The notes: generated by a model from the sequence alone, not told the origin. 64,000 nt of DNA from Epiperipatus broadwayi (GCA_028023455.1 JAQFVV010012394.1:26113053-26177052), one strand, 5' to 3'; counted from the first letter of the stretch, positions 22,759 through 34,439 are shown. Numbers and translations are program-made.

Positions 22759-23199
22759 CTGAAATAAACATTAGCATATAAGTAATAAACTATACAAGAT
22801 AAATAAGAATATATCACATGAATTCTAACTTTCATTAATATAAAAGCATCCTTCCCTAGTGTGATTTAGTATAAGCTTGAATAATAGGCGATTACCAGCT
22901 ACATATGAAATACCTGCCTCTCTAGTATTTTAATTCCTATCCTTAGACAGGCTTTTAATTGTTGCCCTTTTAGTGAGCTTAGGATTCAAAGTAAATGAAA
23001 TGCAGTCATACATCAAGAATTCACATTTAGCGTCATTTTACTTGCCATACTGCAAACCTGAATATGTCTGAATATTGTTCTGCAACTATATACTGAAATG
23101 TCTTCAGTTTTTTTTATTAACTGTAGGTAACTTATTTCCCAATCTAAGGACCCATCATGACAACAAGAAATCACGAAACAATATGAGGACAGTTCTCAA

Positions 23200-23470
23200 C
23201 TCTAGCGCAATCTAGTAGTACCAGAGTAATCACTGATCACCAAATATACATAAAATCCATGCGGGTTGACTTGGATCCAAAGTTTTAGGCTGTCTTGCAT
23301 TTTTAGATTGGAGGTACAGATGTTTTCTGGATGCATTTTTGTATTCCATCCAATTTTGAATCCCAAGTCTTATTGATAAAGGCAAAAGCCTGGAATCAGT
23401 CTGGAGATGTAAATATTGTTAGGAATTTCTGTATATATCCAGTAATCACTGATTGCTCAAACTTACCCTA
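23200..23470 (+). repeat. Degenerate HHR-A copy
   Basis: Contains a decayed ribozyme at 23373-23401 (TTGATAA, AGGC/GCCT hairpin, GAATC, AGTC triplet, then TGGAGAT) and flanking HHR-A-like blocks such as ACCAGAGTAATCACTGAT near 23218. The core is too mutated to be active. Confidence 0.55.
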
Positions 23471-23536
23471 GATGGGTCGGTCTAGGGATACTTTTGTTTA
23501 ACATTGTTAAAGATGGGAAGTTTGATACATCATTGA

Positions 23537-23652
23537 ATGGTTTTATTGCTTGGGAGTTCATAAAAACTTTTAAAGCTCCAGAAGTGACAGAACCAGAATC
23601 AGCCCAAGGGATCTTAAACCCAGAGTCTATCTATCTACCACTGCTCTAAATC
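23537..23652 (-). mobile_element. tRNA-like SINE (second family)
   Basis: Well preserved copy. Plus strand reads TTTTATTGCTTGGGAGTTCAT, then AGCTCCAGAAGTGACAGAACC, then CTACCACTGCTCTAAATCAT; sense is minus, giving a GCAGTGGTAGATAG tRNA-like head and an AATAAAA tail. Other copies: 34903-35030, 48545-48665, 56900-57330, 63520-63660. Confidence 0.65.
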
Positions 23653-24874
23653 ATGCAGGACAGAAAGTTTGATGATTTGCTGCTATAATATACCTATAGA
23701 CACTAAAGATTGCAACTTGACAGCAGAGATTGAAATTATTGAGACAAAGAAATTTAAATAAACCTCGTTAAACATGTAAATATAATGTATTCTGAATGTA
23801 GACGAATAAATAGTCAACTATAACATTATAAACTGCAATTATAAATTTCAAATTGCAAACAAAGTATTACTTAAATAAAAATTTTAATATCATTTATTTT
23901 TTTATTTTTAAATCGTGATTATTATCAAAATTTTATAAATTTATTAGTATACAAACTGCTACAACTATTAAATCGTAAAAAGTTGTTTAAAATGTTTTTA
24001 TAATAATGAAGAAGTGAAAACGATACATTGAATAGAGAGAAAAAAATGTACTTTATTATGTAATAGTTCTCATTGTCCTTACTAATGTAATATTCAGAAG
24101 TTATTTGCCAGTATTTATTCTAGTGTAACCAGTTTTTCAATTTTATGAAGATTGGTGAAATAACATTCAGTTTAAATTGCTAGTTGTAGTTAAACACACT
24201 TTCACGGGTTAAAAGCACACTCAGGTACAACTAACAAATTAAACTGAATTAACCTTTACTTCACCAACATTCTTAACATTGAAAAACTAATTAATATTGC
24301 TATATTAAAATTCTGACCTATTCATTTCACTGTGTGATGATATGTATTAAGAAGACAGTGTTGATATTTTTGTGCTAATATAATCTATTGAAAAAAATCC
24401 ATGTATGAAGCCATGTGATTACTATAGATCTTTAATGCAGGATAGCAAACAAACCCTTGAAAACAGAACTTGTTCTATTTTTTAAATAGTTACACAAAGG
24501 GGACCAATAGACTCATTCAATTAAAAGTAGCAGTGCATTTTCCTATAGAACACTTGAGGACAAATGTTAAGGGAGAGTTGCATGGTTAACAACTTTTCCA
24601 GTCATACTCCGATCAATTCCAAAGCAAAACATGATTTGTAATATGTGCATTGCATTCTCAGCTAACATTACAAACACTTTCCATAGATGAAATTATTATA
24701 ATTTGAAATTACCTTTTCCACCCTTAATACCATCACTTCAGTTGTTATAGACTAATATTTTTTTTATTTTCTAAACATTTTTTGCATAAATAAATGTGTA
24801 CATTTAATTTATTGTGGAATAATTTTTTATAGTTTTATTTAATGCATCATTTAATTTCATATGGATTACTTTTT

Positions 24875-24992
24875 TTATTAATTTTCTTGCTGTGATGTGA
24901 TGTTGCTGTGATGCACTGTGACTTCTCCTTGTATGGGGTCAGGAATCTCTTAGCCACTATGCCCAGAAAAATCTGTTAGCTACTTTACCTTC
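24875..24992 (-). repeat. Dispersed repeat, inverted match to 18836-18950
   Basis: Minus strand carries the same block order as 18836-18950 (GCTAACAG, GGCATAGTGGCTAAGAGATT, GGAGAAG, CATCACA runs). Unclassified. Confidence 0.55.
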
Positions 24993-25110
24993 CCTTTCCA
25001 TTCCTTGCCCTAAGTTTTCCCACATTCTTCTCTATCCTGCTCCATCCCATTTCCACATCATAATTTTTATCAACTCCATAGCCATTAAGCTAAATCTTGA
25101 TTTCATTCTG

Positions 25111-25124
25111 GCGCCATCTAGTGG
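25111..25124 (-). promoter_or_regulatory. CTCF-like motif
   Basis: Minus strand reads CCACTAGATGGCGC, a full match to the core consensus of the insulator protein CTCF. Related motifs lie at 36115-36130 and 51134-51149, with a weaker one near 31507-31522. Binding is not shown by sequence alone. Confidence 0.45.
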
Positions 25125-25317
25125 TAGATTTAAAAAGTGAAAAAGATCACATATTAAACCAGTACTAGTGAATGCTTATGAATAAAGTGCATATTTAAAA
25201 AATTCTCTTTCAAAAATTAAATACCAAAAAACATTTTTGATGGGCTGCTGGTTGCATCAAAATCCTGATGTTTTGCTCAATAATTGGCAGAACATTTTCA
25301 ATATAGAATAAATAATA

Positions 25318-25400
25318 TTCATTAAGGCTGTAGCCTCAAGCACATGCGTATAAAATGCGATAGTAGGGACTTCTACGGGTCTTAAAACCACAAGAAATCA
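25318..25400 (+). repeat. Single-arm relative of the palindrome at 60007-60174
   Basis: AAGCACATGCG, ATAAAATGCGATAGTAGGGAC and TCTTAAAACCACAAG follow the order of one arm of the later palindrome, showing that the palindrome belongs to a dispersed family. Confidence 0.55.
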
Positions 25401-27235
25401 GATAAATACTATATAGATTACAATAGGAATCGGCAGCCAAATTTGGCTCTTCGATCCCATTCTTGTTGCTCTTTTTATAATGATAGTATCATAAACTCAT
25501 TTTTATTTTGTCTTGTAATTTGTTAATAAATATTTTGATAAATCTAGGAAAGGAAAAATGTGCATTACAACATTGTTTATTGAATTCAGCTTTATTATAG
25601 AACCAGCATATGTATCCATCCTATGAAAAGACTATCATTTTTTAATTGATTGCTTTAACAAATTTCAATCATCCATGGTATTACAGTGGAGCCATGAACT
25701 ATGCGATATCAAGCTACAGCAAACTAAATGCAAATATGGTACTATAACATCTATTTTTTCCCCTCACTAAATATCATATTTTCAAACATGAATTTACATA
25801 CTGTAATCACATTTTGTTCATGATTTAAATACTATACCTATTCAGTTCTGTACTGTAGTTATAAGCACACTTTTTTTCTGAGCATTTGTCCTTTCAAAAA
25901 GTTTTATTCTCATGTCATAATTTTTCAGAATCCAGAAATGTACCTGGCCTACAGAAAGGCCGTCATATATATTTTTAATCAATTGCTTTAACAAATTCCT
26001 TCATTTGCCTAAAATGCTTCGTAAAAAAAATGATTACTGTTTATTAATGGTGGAACAAATAATTTTTTTTTTCTTGAAAAATATACCCTCTAACAAAGAA
26101 ATGTTTAATTTGAATATCACATGACAGCGTTATGGACATTTAGAGATTTTATATATAAATAATACCATAGTATTTCGAATTTAAGCCACCCTTAAATTTA
26201 AGCCATACTAAGATTTTAAAATTGAAAAAAAAAAAATATATAAAAATGATTTTATAATAGATATTGAAAAATTATAAATATTTTTTTTTTTTACTTAAAT
26301 AGGAACTAAAAGAAAAGTGCAAAAGGGGAACCCCCGAATAAACTGCTATAAATGATCATAATTCTATGTGCATGCATACAGCTTAAAACAAATATGTGCT
26401 CATTGGGGAATGGGATATCAACAGAAATAAGATGCTAAAATATTCACTTTGAATTTAAGCTACATCCTAATTTTAGTTCTTCAAAATTTAAATAAATAGT
26501 GTGGCTTAAATTTGAAGTAATATGGTAATTATTATATATGATGAATATTTAAATATTACGAATTTGTGAATAAAGTAATTTTTTGTTTTTATTTCTTTAT
26601 TATTAAGATAATTTTTTATTTTCATTAGAATGTATATGATTCTATTATGTCCTATTATTAAAATAAAATGTTCAAATATATTCACAGCCATTCAGAAAAC
26701 CATATTTTTCAGGGACATATTTTCACCTCTTTCCTTGTGATTCCATACTGTATATGAGGAGGGGTGAGATACTTCTCCCCTTGTGGCTCTCAAATGGGGT
26801 AAGGGCGATTTAAACAAAATGGCTCATGTTAAAAAGTTTGCCGAACTCTAGACTATAATTCATTCCTTTCTTTTTATCATCACTACTTTTTCTATGAGAA
26901 TGTTCTGCCAAAGTACAAAGTAAAGAATTGAATAAGTTAAGTCCTCTGACATAATAAGGACATTCATAAAAATACTATTTATACTAATGAACATCATAAA
27001 AGCATTGGGAGTGAAGAGCTAAACTGTAGTCCATGGACCTTGAACCCCAGAGTCATCCATTGTACCAAACCATATAAAGTAAAAAATCATTTATTATATT
27101 AAAAAAAATTCTATCCTTACCAAATGAGACTTTATCAACAAGGCAAAACTCTCCATACAGTAGTGCCACCCTGTGCCAACCAGAGTAATCAATGGATGCC
27201 AGAGGCTTGTGCATAAAATCCCTATCTAATGCCTA

Positions 27236-27302
27236 CTCATCCAATATCTCCAGACTAGTTTCTGGCTTGTGGCCTTTGTCAGTGAGGAGCTTTGGATCTG
27301 AG
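27236..27302 (-). ncRNA. Hammerhead ribozyme motif, family HHR-A
   Basis: Minus strand: CTGACAA, GGC/GCC stem II with loop CACAA, GAAAC, loop TA, GTC triplet, then TGGAGATATTGGATGAG. Stem I is TCCTCA with TGGAGA (mostly paired) and ATCCAA with TTGGAT. Only one core base (G8 to A) differs from a functional motif; both this and the plus partner derive from a CTGACGA ancestor by CpG decay in opposite directions. Confidence 0.7.
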
Positions 27303-27312
27303 AGCACTGCAC

Positions 27313-27378
27313 CTAGATCCAAAGCTCCTCACTGATGAAGACCACAAGCCAGAAACTAGTCTGGGGATATTGGATGAG
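27313..27378 (+). ncRNA. Hammerhead ribozyme motif, family HHR-A, best copy
   Basis: All conserved core bases are present: CTGATGA (27332-27338), GAAA (27352-27355) and GTC (27359-27361), with predicted cleavage after 27361. Stem I has a core-proximal helix 27326-27331 with 27362-27367 (6 pairs, one G-U), an internal loop (27323-27325 against 27368-27369), and an outer helix 27317-27322 with 27370-27375 (6 Watson-Crick pairs). Stem III is two pairs (A-U, C-G) with loop TA. Stem II is weak here: GAC against GCC, one mismatch, plus an A-A next to the core; sister copies have a perfect GGC/GCC. Confidence 0.75.
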
Positions 27379-27954
27379 TAGGCATTAGATAGGAATTTTA
27401 TGCACAAGCCTTCTGGCATCCATTGATTACTCTGGTTGGCATAGGGTGGCACTACTGTATGGAGAGTTTTGCCTTGTTTATAAACAATCATGTGCTAGTA
27501 TAAGAGATGGTGATCATGTGATGCAAATGAGAATTATAATATTTTCATTTATGTTATTAGTTCAGGGAGCTTATTTAAAATTGTTAAATTGTTTTTTCGT
27601 ATCTTTTTTAATGAAAGTGCTAAATTCATTTACAATCCAAATATATTATTCATTTCTTGTGAAATTTGTTTTGAACATATGGACCATATCTCCTACACAT
27701 TTCATAGATACATTTACAATGGTTGTATTTTTGTAATATGTAAGTTTATGTTCACAAAATTTAAAAATACATATGAAGATATTACTAATAAGTGACAATT
27801 AAAGAATATAGTTTAATGAATAATCAGTAATAATCATTAAAATAATTCTATAAAATGATTAGTGGCAAAATTGTGAGTTAAGAAAGTTTGACACTTGAAA
27901 TCAAACTATAGTAAATTTTTAGCTATAAAATCCTAAATAAAAATGAAAATATGT

Positions 27955-28031
27955 ATAAGAGATTGTGATCTTGGCCAACAGATGTATGCTGATTCAGCAT
28001 AAAATGTGCATCTTGGGGATCATTTATTTTT
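27955..28031 (+). ncRNA. Hammerhead motif, family HHR-B, core mutated and interrupted
   Basis: Paired regions are excellent: AGAT and GTGATC upstream with GATCATTTAT downstream, CCAA with TTGG, stem II ATGCTGATTCAGCAT, stem III TG-TG-CA, triplet ATC. The core reads CAGATGT and AAAA instead of CTGATGA and GAAA, so it should be inactive. The repeat is cut at 28031 by the element 28032-29206 and resumes at 29207. Confidence 0.65.
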
Positions 28032-28289
28032 GGTTGTTTTCTCTTAGCATGTTGAAACCGCTTGATGGCGTAATTTCTATGTAAACAAACAGAATTATAA
28101 TGTTACTGGGGCCGTTGTTCTTTTTCTTTTTTTTTCAACTTCATAGTGCTTTTTTTTTGATTTATAATAAAATCAAAAATAATGAAATGTATCTAAAATA
28201 AATAAAAAATAAATTGGATAAATCTCTTTTTTTTGTTAATTTTTATTTTTCTAAAATGAAATTTGTAATTTTAAGAAGAATAAAAACAA

Positions 28290-28500
28290 TATCATGGAGA
28301 TGCAAATCAAATTTTAACATGAAGAAAAATAAATAATTTCTTCAAAACAAAAACATTGTGGCCATGCAAATAAAATTGTTAATTTTAACAAGAATAAAAA
28401 GAAATAATTTCCCCAAAACAACATCGTGGCCATGCAAATATAATTTGTAATTTTAATAAGAATAAAAAGAAAGAATTTATTCAAAACAACATCGTGGCCA
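28290..28500. repeat. Three ~70 bp tandem repeats inside the TIR element
   Basis: Units of about 70 bp start with a CATCGTGGCCATGCAAAT-type block followed by A/T-rich AATTTTAA.AAGAATAAAAA. The octamer ATGCAAAT recurs in successive units (near 28298, 28363 and 28432). That octamer is the POU-protein site, but its presence may be incidental. Confidence 0.75.
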
Positions 28501-28771
28501 AAAATAAAGCCGGTATTTTCGATTGGTCTCGTGATTTATCTCACGCAAATGTGAATTTTAGCATGATTTCATAAAAATCATGCTTACACCTCCCCTTGAC
28601 AATTGATTAAAGGGTCACCCTTGTCTAGAGAAGCAGAGCAAAGTTTCCACAATTTTTATTACTTCATACTTCATCACTGGATTCGGAAAATAATGACTTG
28701 GGCATGTGAATTTGAAGACTTTTGATAATCTCAATTACAGACACCTTCACAAAATACTGTAGTGAAATTTA

Positions 28772-29160
28772 AAATGGGATTGTTCGTATAAACAGCATAA
28801 CACAAAGTTCACCGTAGGCGGCAGCGGCCGCTGTGCTGTAAATACCTGTAGCCAAAATGTTAATAATGGGATTGTTCATATAAACTGTGGAAGAATAATA
28901 CATCCTATTTCTGTGCTGTAGCTTAGAAATAGATAGCGTAGCTAAATTTAAAATGGGATTGTTCGTATAAATTGCATAACACAATGTTCACCGTAAGTGG
29001 TGGCATCCTCTGCGGCAGAATAAACATCATATTTCTGTGCTGTAGCATAGAAATAGACACTGCAGACAAGTAAATGGACTATTTCTATGCTTAACCATTG
29101 GAGTAGAATGTTATATAGTGGCGCGGCCACTTAAATAGTATATTTCTGTGCATTTGCATA
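28772..29160. repeat. Irregular tandem repeats (~90-170 bp) inside the TIR element
   Basis: ATGGGATTGTTCGTATAA recurs at about 28774, 28866 and 28952, and ATTTCTGTGCTGTAGC with TAGAAATAG at about 28908, 29032 and 29143. The units are unusually G+C-rich for this window. The three small minus-strand open frames here are translations of these repeats. Confidence 0.7.
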
Positions 29161-30034
29161 GAAATTACGCCCTCAAGCGGTTTCAACATGCTAAGAGAAA
29201 ACAACCTTACTTTTTTCATATCTTTGGCCCTATTTAGGTAATTATGATGAAATATTAGTTTCAATATATATATAACCAATAGAAATCGGTCAACACTTAG
29301 ACAATCCCAATATAGACAACAATCAACAATCTCAAACTGTTGTCAAGGCAACCTCATTTTAACAATAAAAATGGAATATATGAAGTTAAAAGTATATCTT
29401 AAAAAGTGGTGTAAATGAAGTTAAAATTATATATGAACTGTGTATGTCTTACTCACTTGGAAAAAAAAGTGAACTAGGTATTTTGGGTATTTCAAAAATG
29501 CATCCAGAGTGAGAGAAGCTGGTCTGACTTCTGGCCTAATGGATGGTTATGATATGATTAAGCTATGGTAAAAGATACACTAAGATAAGAATAAAATTTA
29601 ATATATATATATATATAAAGGAAGGGAATCAGGGATTTATATTTTGATAAATCTCCCAGACTCCTCTTTGTTCATTATTTGTCCTGTAGTCAATACAGCA
29701 TTCCTAATTAGATAGAAACCAGCATGAATAAACATACAGCCAGTGATATTAGAACAAAGAAATATCAAAGATACCAAATTAATAAAGCTTCAATTCTAAG
29801 AAGAAAGAAAACTAGTAACTAAGCTTTGGTTTTCAAAGTGATTGATTTTTGAAGCATTTTTAAAACTTCAACTCAAATATTTTTACAAAATTCTTTTTAA
29901 AATTTAATTTCCTCATGCTTGTTGATTTTAATGTTAAAATCATTTTACAAATAAATTAATAGACAAAGTTTAATTCAAAACTTGTCAGGCATGCTTTTAC
30001 ATTACAAGTGCCAACAATCTTATACTTATAGAGT

Positions 30035-30225
30035 AATGATTATTACAATTTATTGTAAAGGTGTCAAATTTATTGCATTCACAACTATGACACCATCCCT
30101 CCCCAAATAAACACCTTAACGATTATTACTAACAATTTTTAGACTAAAAATAACCATATCATTTCCAATGCAGATATATATTTTGAACTTTAATTAAAAA
30201 TTAATATATTTCTTATTATTAAACA
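30035..30225 (-). repeat. HHR-B unit fragment without the ribozyme part
   Basis: Plus strand holds the GTGTCAAATTTATTGCATTCACAAC block, GACACCATCC, GATTATTACTAAC and a TTAAAAATTAATATAT tail, the same order as in the array units at 41-44 kb. The ribozyme-bearing segment is missing. Confidence 0.6.
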
Positions 30226-30764
30226 CATCTACTTGGAGATAATTAATTCAACGCCAAAAAATCCAAAGCTTACATTAAACTTTAGATTCAATGTACTCAA
30301 TATAACTTTAAAAGCAAAAATTAATTTACAATGAAATCAAATACTCGTAGGAAAAACCCAGAAAGGACAAAATATGGTGAAGCTCTAAGAGAAACACCTA
30401 CAGGATTAAACCCCAAGGGAAGGGAGTTAATCAGTAATTCTATTTGCATTTATTGTTTTAATTACTATTGTATACAACTTGGTATAAATATAAAAAAAGC
30501 ATATGTAATATTTTACTAGCTTCATATTATTAACAAAATAAATGTATGCAGTATAATAACAGAGTCAAAACATTTCTTTAATTAGACTGACGTAAATTTT
30601 AAATTTCCCTATATGTCCTCTTCTGCTGAATAGCATGAACTTATCAGTCACATTTTTAAAATCAATATAAACGTCATTTTCCCCAAACAAAATAGTAAAT
30701 ATTTAGATATTAATGTAACTAACAAACCAAATGTGAACAATTACTCCCCCACCCCATGTGTCAT

Positions 30765-30830
30765 GGCATCAGCCGGGAAGTGAACCCGCTAACCCGGGAC
30801 AACTGCCGCTGACCTCTCGACCACCAATGC
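30765..30830 (-). tRNA. tRNA-like sequence, degenerate or SINE head
   Basis: Minus strand begins GCATTGGTGG, as glycine tRNA genes do, and ends with GATGCC; GCATTGG and CTGATGC can pair over 7 positions with wobbles. A GGTTCACTTCC stretch stands where the B box should be. At 66 bases it is shorter than a tRNA and I cannot draw a convincing anticodon arm, so it is probably a pseudogene or the head of a SINE. It is strikingly G+C-rich for its surroundings. Confidence 0.35.
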
Positions 30831-31109
30831 TTGACAAAACATTATTAAACATTCAATTTCATACAATTTTGATCTCAATTTTAGCTTTATTTAAAGCTTG
30901 CAGTTTTTAAACACACAATAAATAATTACAATATTAAAGCTTTTGATCTTTTTTCTTCCGCTATTCTTTAAAAAGGGTTTAATGAAGTTTTATTTGAAAT
31001 GACATCTAAGCTTTAAGCCAATAACGATAGCAATTGTGAAAAGTTATAAAAACTCGTGCTTTGGTTAAAATGAATATTCCATTCAAAAAATAATGAAAAG
31101 AATATAATC

Positions 31110-31215
31110 GAATGGTTTTTTTACTCAAGAGTTCATAAGAAATTCAAGTGGAATCATTCTGATTACCATGCATTGGAGCGTCTGATATTTTACTAACTGA
31201 ACTACACGTGTTAAA
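31110..31215 (-). mobile_element. tRNA-like SINE (second family), diverged
   Basis: AGTTCATAAGAAATTCAAG followed by a GTCTGATATTTTACTAACTGAAC end matches the family order seen at 23537-23652, with many changes. Confidence 0.45.
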
Positions 31216-31499
31216 AAGAAAATTGGATTCAATCTGAGAACCTTACACCTCAGACCCTGACATTATCACTGCAGTAAACTATGTGGTGCAAAGACAAAAA
31301 ACCTGTTTTGATAACAATGAAGATTTTTTTGAGAGAGAGAATGACTGATTGCACATATAAACACAACCAGTATATACATATGTAAATATATGGGTTCTGC
31401 ATTATTATATTAAAAATTATTTTTGTTTCTAAACTTAATTTGATAACAACAAATTACCAAACTCCCAACTTAAACAATAGAATAACGACAAGAGTAGTC

Positions 31500-31760
31500 C
31501 TCCACTCTAGTGCCATCTAGTGAACACTTTGAGCAATCAGTGGTAATTAGATGCATGTAAACAGAGTATTTAAATTCCCTATATAACTGTTATTGCAAGT
31601 TGACCAAGGTTCAAAACTCTGGCCTGACGTAAACTCCAAATTTTTAGATTGACAGGAGTTAAAGAAATGAATACTGGATATATGTCTGCATTCCTTTCAA
31701 CTTTTGACTTCTAAGCATTACTGATAAATGCAAAATCCAGAAACAGGTCAGGAATTTAAA
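31500..31760 (+). repeat. Diverged HHR-A copy
   Basis: Starts with CTAGTGCCATCTAGTG (a CTCF-like core on the minus strand, 31507-31522) and ends with a decayed ribozyme at 31721-31749: CTGATAA, a short hairpin region, GAAAC, AG loop, GTC, AGG. The GTC triplet and GAAAC are intact; G8 is lost. Confidence 0.55.
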
Positions 31761-31789
31761 AATTATGAATAGTGATTTTATCTCATAAT

Positions 31790-31916
31790 CATTTTTCTTT
31801 CACCACATCTATGCCAATTATTGTAAGCTTTACTAATTAATAGAAACCAGATAATAAACCTAGCTTTTATTAGTAAGGCTTACAATAGATGGCATAGAAG
31901 TGGTGAAAGAAAAATG
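31790..31916. repeat. Palindrome, ~125 bp
   Basis: Arms start CATTTTTCTTTCACCA (31790) and end TGGTGAAAGAAAAATG (31916), with TGTAAGC/GCTTACA inside. About 50 bp arms with a loop near 31841-31868. Possibly a hairpin MITE; no target duplication recognised. Confidence 0.75.
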
Positions 31917-32291
31917 TATACTGCTAAAACAGCAATATGCAAGCTGGAATCATGTGATAGAGTCATGATATTTTATTGGTTTAACTGGTAAACACTGATC
32001 ATTAAAGTTTACATAGAATGTGCTAGAAAAGCTTGTCTAAAACTTAATTGTTTATAAATTGTAAATTTTAAATTAAATTATATTTTAGATGTGTATATAC
32101 ATATCAAATAGCATCAGTGATATATATATATATATGATACGTATACAAGATAGTGCACTTTTGCTTGCAATATTATCATAAACAAAACATACTATCCATT
32201 AATTTACATCACTGTTAAAGTTTTGAAACAAATAAAGCTGATTCAAAACTGCATTATATATAGAAAATAGTATATAAAAACAAAATGTAGT

Positions 32292-32771
32292 ATAATTACA
32301 TATAAGACTTTAACCTTAATACTATGCACCTTAAGTGTTTAATTTTACCATGAAAGGTAACTCTACAAATCTTAACACAAGATTAGGACTTTATAAAGAG
32401 AACAGCCATCTTATCTTCAACCTACTTTCTAATTATATAGACAAATCTAAAGCATTTTGATTTGAGAGTATGAAGCTAGTAAGTTCTTCACTAATAAGTC
32501 CATTATCTTGCTGTGAACTTAAAGATTTCACAAATGTTGATTTCTAAACAAGGTAGTGGATTTAATTAGTGAAGAACTTACTAGCTTCGCAATCTCAAAT
32601 CAAAATACTTTAGATTTGCCTATATAATTAGAAAGTAGGTTGAAAATAAGAAGGCCGCTCTTATCTTTATAAAGTCATAATCTTGTGTTAAGATTTGTAG
32701 AGGTCCCTCTAGTGGTAAAATTAAGCACTCAAGGCACACAGTATTAAGGTTAAACCCTTATATGTAATTAT
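32292..32771. repeat. Long palindrome with ~205 bp arms
   Basis: Arms 32292-32495 and 32565-32771 are inverted copies at roughly 90% identity, separated by about 70 bases. Outer ends are ATAATTACATATAAG and its complement. Not related by eye to HHR-A, HHR-B or the SINEs. No open frame. Confidence 0.85.
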
Positions 32772-34439
32772 GTGCTGACCATGCGCTTAATAGGAATTAA
32801 TGTTTAAAATATACAATAAAATTAATATTTAGTGAAATTTCCAGAAGAGTGGGTGAGAAAATAGAAGGTTTATTGTTGAAATCCAGAAAATTAACAAATC
32901 AAAAAATGAATGGTGCCAGAGCTTCAGATTAACACATCTTTACCTATAATAAAAAAATGTTTAGCTGTTGAAAAAAAGATTTGCAATTACAAATAAAAAT
33001 GGAGATATAAGAATTTACTTATCCTGGCAAAAATATTTATTTAGTATTCAACAAGATTAAAGTACAAATAGTAAAATTGTAGAGATGATTAGATTTCCTC
33101 AAGAAAAACTGACAATTCTAATTGTTACATGAATTTTAACTTTTTTTATTCCATGCAAATGGATTAGTTCCAAAATTTTTATGTTCCACAGTCATGACTA
33201 AAATTTCTGTTTAATCTATTACAGGGTATTAGTCCAACCAAACTGTTTGTCAATGACCAATTCAAGCTAAATCTCAAACCTATATATGTCTTGTGCAATA
33301 ATTATCCAGAAAAAAATGTTTCATCCTTTTCAACCCTACCCATACTTCTCATCTCTGTGTCTGTTTGTGTATCACAAATATTCAATCAACTTCATGCTTA
33401 AAACATATATTTTCAGTTCTATAATGCATCCGTAAATTGTTCACACCCTAAAACCCATGTTGCTTGCATGCTGTTTTGTGATATTAGACAATAAGCAATA
33501 CAATATACTCAAAAAGAAAAGAAATGATTCTACTCATACTTATACTTGACAGTCTACAATCTATCTCAGTTGTGCATTCTCAGTGCTTGAACTTATAAAA
33601 TCATTACCATTTCTCATAAATACTTATTTTTGAAGTACAGTACAGTAATTATAGATTAGTTATGCATTTAACTTTATGAGCTGCTGTAATTTAAATTTTG
33701 TACCTGGGTTAATATTTGTAAATAATATGCAAACAATAAAAATAAAAAAAAGTAACGTTTATAAATTTATAATATTTTATTAGATGTGGGAAAACGTATC
33801 CAATTCACGGTAAACAAGCACCCCAGACCATTATCTCTCACACCTATCTTCAACAATGTTCAGCATATAAAGATAACCAACTATTACAGTTTAATTGAAA
33901 AGTGTCAAATTTACCGTCCCCACAACTTTGACACAAACCATTTAATGAACGTATATTCAGTTTTTATTAGTTATTCATTAGACTAGAGATTAGTTACTTA
34001 ATGAATTAAAATTTCTGCAGTATAATTTTCGCTGCACTACTCTCACACAAGATAGGGACTGGTTTCTAGCCATTAATATCTTGTGACAAAATTAGACTAC
34101 AGAAATATATGTACTTCTTCAAAATTTATCTTCTTATCAAACACAAAGTATTCTAAATTATCAGGAAGCAAAATAATTTCATAAATAATTGTTTCCCATA
34201 TATAAAAATTAAATGAAATAGCAGAGTAAAACAATTTTTTTAATATTTTTTTCTTTCATATTATTAATAAAAAAAACTAATTCGGTTACAATAATTAAAT
34301 CCACTACAGCTTTAAGCCCAATTTAGTTATACGGAAATGAAAAAAACAACAACTTATAAACGGCTCGCATAACGTTATCCCGTAATGAAACTAAATATTT
34401 GACAGAAGATAACTTTAACTAGAATATGAATTTTTTTTT

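Larger units (their letters stand above)
27130..27486. repeat. Near-perfect palindrome of two HHR-A repeats
   Basis: Two HHR-A units stand 5'-to-5' with only about 10 bases between their ribozyme regions. Arms are about 175 bp at over 90% identity by eye. Each carries one hammerhead motif. The plus unit continues through TGCACAAGCCTTCTGGCATC and TGATTACTCTGG to a 3' end near GTTTTGCCTTG. Confidence 0.9.
28032..29206. mobile_element. Non-autonomous DNA transposon with 50-bp terminal inverted repeats
   Basis: Ends 28032-28081 and 29157-29206 are inverted copies with a single mismatch. They begin GGTTGTTTTC. Flanks TTATTTTT (28024-28031) and TTACTTTT (29207-29214) look like an 8-bp target duplication with one mismatch, the size made by hAT- and P-type transposases. 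It sits inside an HHR-B repeat: sequence on both sides joins into the HHR-B consensus. The interior has no transposase frame; it is filled with two blocks of tandem repeats. Confidence 0.85.
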
